Source: Natronorubrum bangense (GTDB lineage Archaea > Halobacteriota > Halobacteria > Halobacteriales > Natrialbaceae). Taken from it: a stretch of DNA of 64,000 nt. Both the position numbers and the translations under genes were made by a program. Shown here in pieces: positions 17,767 through 27,514 of the stretch; within the stretch, counting starts at the first letter, position 1, and every line of letters starts with the position of its first letter. The stretch is from assembly GCF_004799645.1 (NCBI RefSeq), contig NZ_CP031305.1:2418001-2482000 (forward strand), given 5' to 3'. A model generated the notes under the pieces. That model was not told where the DNA came from and searched no databases. It saw only the letters and a list, made by a program, of their open reading frames with translations.

Positions 17767-18641
17767 CGGAGACACTGTCCACTTCGACGTCAATGCTCCA
17801 GAATCCGATCAGCGCCGCCCGGTCCCGTCTGGCCGCCCAGTCGGGGTCGCGTCGCGCGCTGTTGCTCATGGCACCGCTGATCGCGTTCGAACTCCTGATC
17901 TTCGTGATCCCGTTTGCGATCCTGTTGCGAATCAGCTTCGCCGCTCCCTCGAGCGACGGGGTGTACGTCAACGGAACGTGGTCGCTCGAGGCCTACCGGC
18001 AGGTCTTCGCCAGCGACCTGATCTGGAGCGTTATCGGCTACTCGTTCCGACTCGGTCTCATCGTGACGGTGCTGTCCGTCATGATCGGGTTGTTCTACGC
18101 GTACGCAATCTGGCGCTCGAGCGGGCTCATGAAGTCGTTGCTGCTGTTCTCGGTCGTCCTCCCGTTGTTGACGACGTTGGTCATCCGGACGTACGCCTTC
18201 GATCCGCTGTTGCAACCCGCTGGCCTGCTGTACAGCACGACCGGCGTCGTTATCGCACAGCTGTACATCGTCCTTCCGTACGCCGTGCTGGCGATCTACA
18301 GCGTCATGGCGACGACCGATTGGCACGTCGTCGAGGCCGCCCGCGACCTCGGAGCGAGTCGGCCGCGGTCGGTTCTCGAGGTTGTCGTGCCGCAGGTGAT
18401 GCCGGGAATCATCGTCGCGGCAGTGGTCTCGTTCGCCTGGAGTGTCGGGGCGTACGCGGCACCGGAACTCCTCTCGAACAACATCACGTTCGCCATCTAC
18501 GTCGAGAGCCTGATGCTCGGCGATATGAGCTATCCCACTGCAGCCGCGCTGTCGGCCGTCATGCTCGGGCTGATGTCGATCTGTATCGCCGTGATCTTCG
18601 GCGTCCTCAACCGATTCGGAGGTGAGTTCGAACTTGCATAG
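17763..18641 (+). CDS. ABC importer permease 1, PotB-like
   Basis: 292 residues with six membrane segments. The cytoplasmic EAA loop (VVEAARDLGASRPRSVLEVVVPQVMPGI), which docks to the ATPase, identifies it as a binding-protein-dependent permease. An N-terminal tail of about 35 residues precedes the first helix. It overlaps the ATPase gene upstream and the second permease gene downstream (20 bases), a sign of tight co-translation. Confidence 0.87.
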   Translation: MTETLSTSTSMLQNPISAARSRLAAQSGSRRALLLMAPLIAFELLIFVIPFAILLRISFAAPSSDGVYVNGTWSLEAYRQVFASDLIWSVIGYSFRLGLIVTVLSVMIGLFYAYAIWRSSGLMKSLLLFSVVLPLLTTLVIRTYAFDPLLQPAGLLYSTTGVVIAQLYIVLPYAVLAIYSVMATTDWHVVEAARDLGASRPRSVLEVVVPQVMPGIIVAAVVSFAWSVGAYAAPELLSNNITFAIYVESLMLGDMSYPTAAALSAVMLGLMSICIAVIFGVLNRFGGEFELA

Positions 18642-19437
18642 AGAACCCGTCGAAACCGTCGCGTTCCGCGCCGGCTACCTGGCGCTGTTCGCGCTCATGA
18701 TCGCACCGCTGTTGGTCGTCATCGCAACCTCGTTCTCGGAGGGTGCCCGGATCGCGTTCCCACCCGAGAGCCTCTCGCTGGTCTGGTACGGCGAGTTCTT
18801 CGACAGCATCCGCTGGCTCGAGGCCTTTACGAGCAGCATCGTTGTCGGCGTCGGCACCGCCGCGCTCGCGACGTTGCTCGGCGTGCTCGGCGCGTTCGGC
18901 CAGGAGTTCGACGACGGGCCGCTCGGAACCGTCGTGGCGCCGCTGGTCCTCATCCCGCTACTGATTCCGCCGGTCATCCTCGGCATCACGCTGCTGATGT
19001 ACTTCAACGAGGGTGGGTTTCGGGGCTCGTACGCGAGCATCATCCTCGCACACACCCTGTGGGCGACGCCACTGGTCTACTTCGTGATGCGATCGGTGTT
19101 CAGCCGCTTCGACTGGCAGCAACTCGACGCCGCCCACGACCTCGGCGCGGGTCCCGTCCAGTCGTTCGTCCATGTCGTGCTCCCGAACGTGAAACACGGC
19201 GTCTTCGTCGGTGCGCTGCTTGCATTTATTATCAGCCTTCAGGAGTTCGTGATGGCGCTGTTCCTCTCGACGTCCCGCACGGAGACGATTCCCGTCCTGG
19301 CCTGGACCGAACTCCGACAGGCAATGGATCCGATGGTGAGCGTCGTCTCGACGTTCCTCATCCTCATGTCGCTGGGCGCGCTCGTGCTGGCGGTGATCGC
19401 GACGAACCTCGAGTGGGTCTCGAAGCAACTGTCTTGA
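18622..19437 (+). CDS. ABC importer permease 2, PotC-like
   Basis: 271 residues, six membrane segments, EAA loop LDAAHDLGAGPVQSFVHVVLPNVKHGV. The start is GTG 18622, inside the end of the first permease gene; an N-terminal SSNLHREPVETVAFRAGYL leads directly into helix 1, which fits the PotC family. It closes the operon; no terminator hairpin is visible. Confidence 0.87.
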   Translation: MSSNLHREPVETVAFRAGYLALFALMIAPLLVVIATSFSEGARIAFPPESLSLVWYGEFFDSIRWLEAFTSSIVVGVGTAALATLLGVLGAFGQEFDDGPLGTVVAPLVLIPLLIPPVILGITLLMYFNEGGFRGSYASIILAHTLWATPLVYFVMRSVFSRFDWQQLDAAHDLGAGPVQSFVHVVLPNVKHGVFVGALLAFIISLQEFVMALFLSTSRTETIPVLAWTELRQAMDPMVSVVSTFLILMSLGALVLAVIATNLEWVSKQLS

Positions 19438-19671
19438 CCAGCGCGCTCGGTCACGGACGTTCCGCCACTGTACTCGAGTCGGTCAGCGTCGCGTGGTACG
19501 GACTGCTGTGTCAGTACTGGGACACCCGCAGACGGCTCGCGGATGTGGAGCTTTCGCTACAGTAGACCGCACGAGGCGGTACCGAACTCATCTCGTCACG
19601 ACGACGTCTGAAGAGCGTTCTGGTATCTGCCGGAGTGATCGGACTTTATTTCGCGTCGCCAAACATCGCCC

Positions 19672-20085
19672 ATGGTCAACGTCGGAATCGGACTGGCGGT
19701 TGGAGCGCTACTGTTGTTCGGCGGCTGGGTCGTGACAGCGGGTCTCGCGACGCGGTCGGTTTCGGCCGTGAACGCGGTTTTTCTGTCCTACGTTGCGAGT
19801 CTCGGGATCATCGGGATCTACGTGTTGCTGGCTCGGCGACCGATCACCGGGACCCAGACGGATCTCGTCTTCGCGTTGCTTTCCGGAGTGTTCCTCGCGA
19901 TCGGGACGGTGAGCTTCTACGGCGCGCTCACGCGGGGCGACATGGCGATCGTGTCGGCGATCGCGGCGCTCTACTTTATCGTTCCCGTGGTCGTCGACGT
20001 CGTGTACTTCGAGACGAATCTCGGTGCGACGAATCTCCTCGGTCTGGGACTCGCCGTCGTCGCTGTCGTCCTCATCACCGTCTGA
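19672..20085 (+). CDS. Half-size EamA/DMT-type membrane protein
   Basis: 137 residues, four membrane helices. The GTVSFYGALTRGDMAIVSAIAALYFIVPVV stretch is the EamA repeat signature; full DMT transporters have two such repeats, so this half-size protein would act as a homodimer or pair with another. Substrate unknown. CTTTATTT at 19644-19651 supports ATG 19672 as start. A large frame on the same strand running through it is not coding. Confidence 0.75.
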   Translation: MVNVGIGLAVGALLLFGGWVVTAGLATRSVSAVNAVFLSYVASLGIIGIYVLLARRPITGTQTDLVFALLSGVFLAIGTVSFYGALTRGDMAIVSAIAALYFIVPVVVDVVYFETNLGATNLLGLGLAVVAVVLITV

Positions 20086-20249
20086 ATCGGGGGCGTGTTC
20101 ACTCACCACGGCGCTCAGACAACGTCCTGCCCCGTTGTACCGAAAGTCCCGCTCGTCTTCGTTCAGCCCGGCACGATCGGCGAGCGTTGGAGCGGACAGC
20201 AGGCAAAACACGGCCGCAAGCGGTGTGTCCGCGCGGGTTCTATCGAGCG

Positions 20250-22187
20250 TTAGAGAAACCGGAACGTCTCGAGGTTCTTCGGCGCGAACGTCCGCATATT
20301 GTAGTCGTGATACAGCGCGCTCGAGAGATCTTGTGTCGAGCGTTCGTCGCCGTGGACACAGAGCACCTTCTCGGGGCGTGGGTTCATCGTCTTGACGAAG
20401 TTCTCGAGGCCGGCTCGGTCGGCGTGGCCCGAGAAGCCGTCGACGGTTTCGACGTCCATGTTCAGCGAGAGGGTCCCACGTCCACCGCCGTTGTTGCCCA
20501 TGGCACCGACTTCGCTTGTTGGGATCTCGTCCCAGCCGCTCTGGATGCGTCGACCGAGGGTTCCCTGAGCCTGGTAGCCGACGAAGACGAGCGTCGAGTC
20601 CGGATCGGGGCCGATGTGGCCGAGCCAGGACATGATCGGGCCGCCGGTGACCATCCCCGACGTCGAGAGGACGATACAGGGGCCGCCGTCGGCGACGTCC
20701 TGGCGCTCTTCCTCGCCGGCGTCGATATGGTTGAACTCCTCGGCGAGGAACGGGTTCTCGTCGTCGTGGAAGATCCGATCTCGGAGGTCGTCACGCAGGT
20801 ACTCGGGATAGGTCGTGTGGATCGCTGTCGCCTCCCAGATCATCCCGTCGAGATGGACTGGCATCGAGGGAATGTCGCCGCTGCGCATCGCCTCCTCGAT
20901 GACGAGCATGATCTCCTGTGATCGACCGACGGCGAACGCCGGGATCACGACCTTGCCGCCCTTTTCGTGGGTCTTGTTGATGACTTCCTTGAGTTTCTCC
21001 TCGGAATCCTGCTGATCGGTCTGGTAGTCGTTGCGACCGCCGTAGGTCGACTCGAGGACGAGCGTCTCGACGCGGGGGAAGTCGTTGACAGCACCGTTGA
21101 ACAGGCGGGTGTCGTCGTAGTGAATGTCGCCGGAGAACGCGACGTTGTAGAGGCCGTCGCCGATGTGGAAGTGCGAGACGGCCGAGCCGAGAATGTGGCC
21201 CGCGTTGTGGAAGGTGAGTTTGACGTCGGGAGCGATGTCCGTGACATCGCCGTACTCGAGCGGGATGGTGTGTTTGATCGCTTCGCGAACCTGCTCGCTT
21301 TCGTACGGTGGTGCACGGCCTTCTTTGGCCGCGACGTCGAGGTAGTCGAGCGTGAGCAGCCCCATCAGATCCCGCGTTGGCTCGGTACAGTAAATCGGGC
21401 CGTCGTAGCCGTATTTGAACAGGAGTGGGATGAGCGCGGAGTGGTCGAGGTGGGCGTGGGTGAGGACGACGGCGTCGATGGTCTGGGGTCCTGCGCCAAG
21501 CGCCTCGGGTGCGTGGAGATATGGGACCTCACCTTCTGCACCGGGCTTGTCGCCACAGTCGACGAGAATCCGTGTTTCGGGTGTCGAAAGAATAAACGAC
21601 GCGCGGCCGACCTCGCGGCAACAGCCAAGCGTCGTGATACGGACGTACTCGTCGTCGGACATCTCCTCGCGGTGGATCTGCCGGCCGACTTTCTCCAAAA
21701 TGTCCCGTCGTTCGTCACGTTCCTGTTTGAGGAAACTGCGGACGTTCGAGACCGTCGAGGACTCGATCGGCGGCGTTCGGACGACTTCGGGCGTCCAGCC
21801 AACGTTTTTCGTAATATCACGGAGTGTCGAGCCATGGCGGCCGATGACCATCCCGGGCTTTTCGGCCTCGATAACGACCTCGCCAGTGTCGGCGTGGAAA
21901 TCGAGGTCCGTGACGCCTGCTTCCTCGGGGATGACACCCATGATCTCCTCGCGGGCCTCGTTGGGCCGTGAGAGAACCGACGGATCAGGTCGGATGGTAA
22001 TCCGTTTCCGAAGCTTACTCGCGAGTTTCCGAACGAGGTCACCCTGCTGGGCGAACTTCTTCGGATCGCGCGTGTAGACCACCAGTTCGGGGCCTTCATA
22101 TTTCACCGAGGAGACCGAGATATCGTTCGGTAACTCGCTCGTGATCTCTGCTTTCAAATCGTCAAGTTGCTGCTCTACAGTACTCAT
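20250..22187 (-). CDS. fttA: Transcription termination factor FttA (aCPSF1), KH and beta-CASP nuclease
   Basis: 645 residues, the normal size. Two N-terminal KH-type domains (about residues 1-145, with GMVIGRHGSTLRDI as the second GXXG loop) bind the U-rich 3' end of the nascent RNA. A metallo-beta-lactamase domain follows, with the zinc motif THAHLDHS and GHILGSA, then the beta-CASP insert and the closing motifs FSGDIHYDD and GFSGHADRAGL and VHGDE. The protein is the archaeal homologue of the eukaryotic CPSF73 endonuclease and ends transcription while cutting the RNA. ATG 22187 (MSTVEQQLDDL) matches the family start; the longer in-frame extension upstream is basic and rejected. It is convergent with the EamA gene. 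Confidence 0.95.
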   Translation of the reverse strand: MSTVEQQLDDLKAEITSELPNDISVSSVKYEGPELVVYTRDPKKFAQQGDLVRKLASKLRKRITIRPDPSVLSRPNEAREEIMGVIPEEAGVTDLDFHADTGEVVIEAEKPGMVIGRHGSTLRDITKNVGWTPEVVRTPPIESSTVSNVRSFLKQERDERRDILEKVGRQIHREEMSDDEYVRITTLGCCREVGRASFILSTPETRILVDCGDKPGAEGEVPYLHAPEALGAGPQTIDAVVLTHAHLDHSALIPLLFKYGYDGPIYCTEPTRDLMGLLTLDYLDVAAKEGRAPPYESEQVREAIKHTIPLEYGDVTDIAPDVKLTFHNAGHILGSAVSHFHIGDGLYNVAFSGDIHYDDTRLFNGAVNDFPRVETLVLESTYGGRNDYQTDQQDSEEKLKEVINKTHEKGGKVVIPAFAVGRSQEIMLVIEEAMRSGDIPSMPVHLDGMIWEATAIHTTYPEYLRDDLRDRIFHDDENPFLAEEFNHIDAGEEERQDVADGGPCIVLSTSGMVTGGPIMSWLGHIGPDPDSTLVFVGYQAQGTLGRRIQSGWDEIPTSEVGAMGNNGGGRGTLSLNMDVETVDGFSGHADRAGLENFVKTMNPRPEKVLCVHGDERSTQDLSSALYHDYNMRTFAPKNLETFRFL

Positions 22188-22474
22188 AATCGCCGATTGT
22201 GGCTTGCGTGAACTCGCCGCCGGGAGCCGGTGTCCGGTCGGTCCGACGCGACTAGGAACTGCGACTCGAGAACAGCCAAGCGACGATCGCTGTCTGCTGA
22301 TCTCGATGTCAGTGATCCATGCTGTCGTTGTGTGACAACAGTGATCATATACCGTCCAGTATCCCAAATCATCGCGTTATACCGTGTGTACGAACACGCT
22401 CCCAGGTCGGTTATCCTGGTTCGTGCGGGAAGATTCCAGGGAGAACCCGCTTATTCGACGCTACTGCTTGCGCG

Positions 22475-22482
22475 GTATAAAA
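22475..22482 (+). promoter_or_regulatory. TATA box of the 167-residue gene
   Basis: GTATAAAA, 42-49 bases before ATG 22524. The predicted leader of about 15-20 bases contains the purine-rich run AGGGGG just before the ATG, an unusual leadered start with a possible ribosome-binding site. The rest of the 336-base gap back to fttA shows no gene. Confidence 0.5.
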
Positions 22483-22523
22483 AGCTTCGCAAACATCAGG
22501 ATGATCCGTCACAAACAGGGGGT

Positions 22524-23027
22524 ATGGAGCTCACACCGGAGCGTGTCGTGACGGAGCGAAACTGGGTCGCAGACCGTGCTGAAACCGTCGTCCCGGTCAT
22601 TAATCACGTCCGCGATGATCTCGGAGCAATCTTCGAGACCGATGTCGATCACGTGACCGAAACACAGTATCTCGAGGCAGTCGACGCCGTCTTCGCCGAC
22701 GGTGATCTGGCGGTCAACGTCGCCGCGATGGTTGCGATCCTCCGAGACCTCGACGTCGAGGGCGACTATCCCGGCTTCGTCGTCGACGAGATCCTCGGCC
22801 GCGAGCTCGCGGCGACGATCGCCGGCACCCAGCCCCTGCGGACACTCGGCGAGGCGACCTTTCATTACGCAGACCTGCAGGTCCACGGCGACGAGGATGA
22901 GAACGCGGGTGTGGACGATCTCGAGGCGGCACTCGCAGCCGGCTTTCAGGAACGGCTCCCAGGCTGGAACTGGACCGAACGCGAGAGCCCGTTCAGCGTC
23001 GGCGACCGATCGGCGAACGCCGAGTAA
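22524..23027 (+). CDS. Conserved haloarchaeal protein, unknown
   Basis: 167 residues, acidic, all soluble. No family recognised. A helical N-terminal half (ELTPERVVTERNWVADRAETVVPVI is split by a Pro-Val) is followed by a compact middle (DYPGFVVDEILGRELAATIAG) and the conserved-looking TLGEATFHYADLQVHGDE. ATG 22524 is supported by the TATA box at 22475 and the purine run at the start. It is divergent from fttA, so the two may share regulation; this is only positional. Confidence 0.65.
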   Translation: MELTPERVVTERNWVADRAETVVPVINHVRDDLGAIFETDVDHVTETQYLEAVDAVFADGDLAVNVAAMVAILRDLDVEGDYPGFVVDEILGRELAATIAGTQPLRTLGEATFHYADLQVHGDEDENAGVDDLEAALAAGFQERLPGWNWTERESPFSVGDRSANAE

Positions 23028-23091
23028 GCGCCGGCTCGAGTCGATGGCTTGGCGAGAGAGTCAAGCGGTTCGCTGCGGGAGAGACGCGACG

Positions 23092-23667
23092 TTACTCGTC
23101 GTCTTCGCCGTCGCGTTCGTCGTCAGTGTCCTCCTCGGCGTCGCCATCGTCTTCGCCCTCTCCGTCTTCTTCCTCGAGTTCTTCCTCAAGTTCCTCTTCG
23201 AGGTCGTCCTCGTCCAGCTCGGGCTGTTCTTGTTGCTGTTGTTGCTGTGCCTGCTGTTCGAGGATCAGGTCGTAGGCATCGCTGCCGTACAGCACGGTGA
23301 CGGGGCCGCTTCGGAGGGCGCTGAGGATCGCCTCGTCCGGGCCGTCGATCAGATACAGCCCAGCACCCTCAGTCGTGGACTCGTCGATCTGGATGTCTTC
23401 GGCGTCCGCATAGCTTTCGAACTCCTCGATCGGTTCTTCTTGCAGCTCCTGGGCGCGCTGTTGGAACTCCGCCTCGTCGATCTCGCCCGCCTCGAGGTCG
23501 TCGTAGAGTGCTTCGACGTCCTCTTGGTCCGGTTCGACGATGGCGGTCAGCCGCTCGTCGGCCTCGTCATCGCTCAAGAGTCCGAGATCGGTACAGCCAG
23601 CAAGTGATGCGGCAGCGCCGGTGCCGGTGAGTTGGAGAAATCGACGGCGGTTGTGTCCGTTCGTCAT
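23092..23667 (-). CDS. Tat-type lipoprotein with Gln-rich and Asp/Glu-rich tail, unknown
   Basis: 191 residues. NRRRFLQLTGTGAAA then SLAGC form a twin-arginine plus lipobox signal, so it is outside the cell on a lipid anchor. The body (residues 25-135) includes an all-helical acidic part and GAGLYLIDGPDEAILSALR with VTVLYGSDAYDLI. A run of glutamines near residue 140 and about 45 almost purely acidic residues end the protein. No family is recognised. It is convergent with the 167-residue gene and divergent from nucS. Confidence 0.65.
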   Translation of the reverse strand: MTNGHNRRRFLQLTGTGAAASLAGCTDLGLLSDDEADERLTAIVEPDQEDVEALYDDLEAGEIDEAEFQQRAQELQEEPIEEFESYADAEDIQIDESTTEGAGLYLIDGPDEAILSALRSGPVTVLYGSDAYDLILEQQAQQQQQQEQPELDEDDLEEELEEELEEEDGEGEDDGDAEEDTDDERDGEDDE

Positions 23668-23788
23668 TGCGTCGAACGCATGGACGAACAGTCATAAGGG
23701 TTTTTGATATACGCTAACTCAGCGGTCGTCTCCCACTCGCTCCGCTGGTCCGGACCGCTTTTAGTTCCGCGACAGCTACCCCGTTGCA

Positions 23789-24568
23789 GTGACTTCCGGC
23801 ACACCGACATCGTCAGCACGGGCCGTAACGCTCGAGCAACCCACACTCGGGGCGGCCTGTGAGGCCATCGCCGACGCGCTCGAGCGCGAGGCGTTGGTGA
23901 CCGTCTTCGGCCGCTGTACCGTCGACTACGAGGGCCGTGCCTCGAGCACGCTCGAGGCGGGCGATCGCCACGTGATGCTCAAACCCGACGGGGCGGCGCT
24001 GGTCCACACTGACGAAGGCCAACAGCCAGTCAACTGGCAGCCGCCGGGCTGTACACACGACGTGTTCTGTGACCGCGCCGGCGACGATATCGACGCAAAC
24101 GGTGCGGAAACGCTCGTCCTCGAGAGCGGGCGACCGACGCCCGACGAGCGACTGTGCGTTCGCTTCCAGGACGTCTTGCAAGTCTCGGCGTTTTCGGGAA
24201 CCGACGAGAACGAGCTCACGCTGTCGGGAACTGAAGAGGACCTCCGACAGCGAATCCTCGAGGAACCGACGCTGCTCGAGGCGGGCTTCAGGCCGCTTGC
24301 GACCGAACGCGAGACGGCCGCCGGTGCCGTCGACATCTACGGTGAGGACGCTGCCGGCCGAACCGTCGTCGTCGAACTCAAACGCCGCCGCGTCGGCCCC
24401 GATGCAGTCGGCCAACTCCGGCGATACGTCGACGCCTTAGAACGCGATCTTCACGCCGACGCCGACGTCCGCGGGATTCTGGTCGCGCCCTCCGTGACGG
24501 ATCGCGCCGATCGCTTGCTGGTCGATCACGGCCTCGAGTTCGTTTCCCTCGAGCCGACGAGCGAGTAG
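23789..24568 (+). CDS. nucS: Endonuclease NucS (EndoMS), mismatch endonuclease
   Basis: 259 residues starting at GTG 23789. NucS cleaves both strands at some mismatches and works with PCNA. The N-terminal beta-rich binding domain includes QPVNWQPPGCTHDVFC; the C-terminal nuclease carries the motif set AGAVDIYGEDAAGRTVVVELKRRRVGPDAVGQLRRY, with the catalytic Asp, Glu and Lys (D-X-Y-G, VELKR) and the following Q-X3-Y. The usual C-terminal PCNA-binding tail is short here (ends LEFVSLEPTSE). The gene is convergent with mutS, with 126 bases between stops. GTG is the only start that keeps the full N-terminal domain. Confidence 0.9.
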   Translation: MTSGTPTSSARAVTLEQPTLGAACEAIADALEREALVTVFGRCTVDYEGRASSTLEAGDRHVMLKPDGAALVHTDEGQQPVNWQPPGCTHDVFCDRAGDDIDANGAETLVLESGRPTPDERLCVRFQDVLQVSAFSGTDENELTLSGTEEDLRQRILEEPTLLEAGFRPLATERETAAGAVDIYGEDAAGRTVVVELKRRRVGPDAVGQLRRYVDALERDLHADADVRGILVAPSVTDRADRLLVDHGLEFVSLEPTSE

Positions 24569-24694
24569 GGCGGCGCTGGCTGCGCTGGGCGCAGTGACGT
24601 GACGTATCGGTCTGTTGGTGGCCTTCCCTCGCGAGCAACAAAGACGTTACAATCAGCGCGACCCTGTCATGACCCCATCTGTCCGGTCGCCGCT

Positions 24695-27373
24695 TCACTC
24701 CTCGAGCAGCCGCTGCAATCGGTCGAGTTCAGTCAGCGCCTCGACCGGCGTGAGATGGGCGAGCTCGAGGTCGCGGAGTTCAGAAGCGACAGCGGGCGGG
24801 ACCGCGCCGCCATCGGCTGTCGCCTGTGTCAGCGCGCTCGAGTCGGTGCCCCTGGCTGTCGGTTCAACGGTGTCGTCCGATGGCTCCGCGGCTGCTGAGA
24901 CCAGTTCCCGCGACCGTTCGACGACGGCTTCGGGCACGCCCGCAGCGGTTGCGACCTCGACGCCATACGACCCCGTCGCCGCGCCGGGCGCGATCTCGTG
25001 GTGGAAGACGACCTTGCCGTCGTCCTGCTCAACTTCGAAGTGGAGCGTGAACGCGGCCTCGAGATCGGCCGTAAGCTCGGTCAGCGGGTGATGGTGGGTT
25101 GCAAACAGCGTCGTCGCACCGACCGCGTCGTGGATGTGCTCGGTGATGGCTTGTGCGATGGCGAGGCCGTCGGCGGTCGACGTGCCGCGGCCGACCTCGT
25201 CTAACAGGACCAGCGAGCGCTCGTCGGCTTCGCGCAGGATCGTCGCGAGTTCGTCCATCTCGACCATGAACGTCGAGCGCCCGCCCGCGATGTCATCGCT
25301 GGCCCCGACGCGGGTGAAGATTCGGTCAACGGGCGTCAGCCTCGCAGCTTTCGCGGGAACGAAGCTCCCGACCTGTGCCAGCAGGACAATCTGTGCGACC
25401 TGTCGCATGTACGTCGATTTGCCAGACATATTCGGCCCCGTGATCACCGCCAGCCGCTGATCGTCGGTCAGGTGTGCGTCGTTGGGGACGAACGACGCTT
25501 GCGTACGCTCGACGACGGGGTGGCGACCGCCCTCGATGTCGATCTCGATGTCGTGCTGGTCGTCCCCGATGATGTCGGGGCGGCAGTAGTCGTACTGTGC
25601 GGCGACGGTCGCAAGCGAGACGAGCGCGTCGAGCGTGGCGAGCGCGTCGGCAAGTCTCTGCACGCGTTCGACCTCCTCACCGATCGTTTTCCGAACGTCA
25701 CAGAAGAGGTCGTACTCACGGTCGTCGGCCCGCTCTTCGGCGCCGACGATCTGGTCCTCGCGGTCTTTGAGTTCCGGTGTGACGAATCGCTCGGAGTTTT
25801 TCAGCGTCTGGCGGCGCTCGTAGTTCTCTGGGACGGCGTCGAGGTTCGGGTTCGTCACCTCGATATAGTAGCCGTGCACCGAGTTGTAGCCGACTTTCAG
25901 CGAGTCGATGCCGGTTCGTTCGCGCTCGCCGTCTTCTAAGTCATCGATCCACTGTTTCCCCTCGCGGGCGGTCGTCCGAAGCTCGTCGAGTGCGTCGTCG
26001 TACCCCTCCGCGATGATGTCGCCCTCGGTGATCTCGATCGGCGGCTCGGTGACGATGGCGTCGTCGATCAGCTCGCGCACGTCGACGAGCGGGTCGAGAT
26101 CTGCGTGCAGTTCCTGCAGTCGGTCACAGTCGGCGTCGGCGAGTTGCTCCCGGATGTCGGGCACGACGGCCAGCGTCTCCCGAAGCGACCGGAGGTCTCT
26201 CGCGTTCGCCCGTTTGCGAGAGATTCGGCCGATCAGCCGCTCTACGTCGTAGACGTTCCGAAGCAGTTCGTGAAGCGTCTCCCGACGCTGGACGGCAGCG
26301 GTCAACTCCTCGACGGCATCCAGCCGTGTCTCGATCCGGCGGGGCTCGAGCAGCGGCCGGCGAAGCCAGTCTCTGAGCTTTCGGCCGCCGAGTGCACACG
26401 CCGTCTCATCCAGCACGCCAACGAGCGTCGCCTCGTCGTCGCCGTGGACTCCACGAGGCTCGAACAGTTCGAGGCTGCGCAGCGCGACGGCATCCAGCAG
26501 GAGGTACTCGCGAGGGTCGTAGCGAGTGAGGCGCGTGATGTACTCGAGTCGCTTTTGATCCGGTTCGTCGGCGTCCGTCTCGGTCGGCGTCTCGCGCTCG
26601 CCTTCGTGGTCGCCGCCGCGGACGTACTCCGCGTAGGCGAGCAGTGCGCCACAGGCTCGAATCTCGGTCTCGCTCGCGAGCAAGGCGTCGGGGTTTCGAA
26701 CGTATCTCGAGAGCATGTCTCTTGCGCGCTCGTGGTCGAACGCGGCCGCGTCGAACGGCGTCACCATACAGTGCTGGTCGAAGACGTCAGCCGGTGCGTC
26801 CGGGCCCACGACTGCCTCCGACGGCTCGAAGCGGCTAATCTCGTCGGCGATGGCGTCGCTCGAGTCCGAACTCGTCGCTACAAAGTCGCCCGTCGAGACG
26901 TCGAGTAAGGCGAGTGCGAGTTCGTCAGTGTCGCGCCCACGAGCGAGCGCCGCGACGAAGTTGTTGTCGTCGTTGGCGAGCAGTTCGTCCTCGGTGAGCG
27001 TCCCGGGCGTGATGACGCGCGTGACGGCGCGCTCGACGATTCCCGGTGACTCGCCGGGCGCTTCGACCTGATCCGCGACGGCAACCCGATACCCCGCCTC
27101 GAGCAGCGTCTCGATGTACGATTCGGCGTTGTCGATCGGAATCCCGGCCATGGGATACTCGCCGGTGGAGTCCTCGCGGCTGGTCAAGGCAATCTCGAGC
27201 AGCCGTGCGGTCCGTTCGGCGGCTCCACAGAACGTCTCGTAGAAGTCCCCCACCTGAAAGAGCACGATCGCGTCATCGTAGCGCGCACAGAGATCGTGAT
27301 ACTGCGCCATCATTGGCGTCAGCTCGTCGCGTTTCTCGGCCATCGCTGCAGGCGGGCCAAGCGCCGGATCCAT
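24695..27373 (-). CDS. mutS: DNA mismatch repair protein MutS
   Basis: 892 residues. N-terminal mismatch-reading domain with the Phe-X-Glu motif in [10 protein letters not shown], then connector, lever and clamp domains, and the ATPase with Walker [14 protein letters not shown] and Walker [19 protein letters not shown] plus the [10 protein letters not shown] helix. The C-terminal tail after residue 800 is acidic and ends in a helical dimer segment ([12 protein letters not shown]). This is MutS1, the bacterial-type mismatch sensor common in haloarchaea. A second in-frame ATG at codon 11 (MAEKRDEL) may be the real start. MutL is not next to it in this window. NucS, which replaces MutS-MutL elsewhere, is its neighbour. 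Confidence 0.95.
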   Translation of the reverse strand: MDPALGPPAAMAEKRDELTPMMAQYHDLCARYDDAIVLFQVGDFYETFCGAAERTARLLEIALTSREDSTGEYPMAGIPIDNAESYIETLLEAGYRVAVADQVEAPGESPGIVERAVTRVITPGTLTEDELLANDDNNFVAALARGRDTDELALALLDVSTGDFVATSSDSSDAIADEISRFEPSEAVVGPDAPADVFDQHCMVTPFDAAAFDHERARDMLSRYVRNPDALLASETEIRACGALLAYAEYVRGGDHEGERETPTETDADEPDQKRLEYITRLTRYDPREYLLLDAVALRSLELFEPRGVHGDDEATLVGVLDETACALGGRKLRDWLRRPLLEPRRIETRLDAVEELTAAVQRRETLHELLRNVYDVERLIGRISRKRANARDLRSLRETLAVVPDIREQLADADCDRLQELHADLDPLVDVRELIDDAIVTEPPIEITEGDIIAEGYDDALDELRTTAREGKQWIDDLEDGERERTGIDSLKVGYNSVHGYYIEVTNPNLDAVPENYERRQTLKNSERFVTPELKDREDQIVGAEERADDREYDLFCDVRKTIGEEVERVQRLADALATLDALVSLATVAAQYDYCRPDIIGDDQHDIEIDIEGGRHPVVERTQASFVPNDAHLTDDQRLAVITGPNMSGKSTYMRQVAQIVLLAQVGSFVPAKAARLTPVDRIFTRVGASDDIAGGRSTFMVEMDELATILREADERSLVLLDEVGRGTSTADGLAIAQAITEHIHDAVGATTLFATHHHPLTELTADLEAAFTLHFEVEQDDGKVVFHHEIAPGAATGSYGVEVATAAGVPEAVVERSRELVSAAAEPSDDTVEPTARGTDSSALTQATADGGAVPPAVASELRDLELAHLTPVEALTELDRLQRLLEE

Positions 27374-27514
27374 ATGGGGAACCCACCTTCGAACGCGGAA
27401 ATAGCTTGCTGGATCGACCGCGGTTGCAGTCCCGGTGAAACTGTTCTAATTGAGTTATTGTCACGAAACGAGAAACATGTATTACGCTCGACTGCAGAAA
27501 GGGACCTGCGCAGT

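Noticed and set aside
19635..20921. 428-codon plus-strand frame crossing the EamA gene and the 3' part of fttA
   Set aside because: It overlaps two well-supported genes in other frames and is Arg-rich; no motif found.
20967..21971. 334-codon frame antisense to fttA
   Set aside because: Mirrors the conserved MBL/KH coding region; composition is a by-product of fttA codons.
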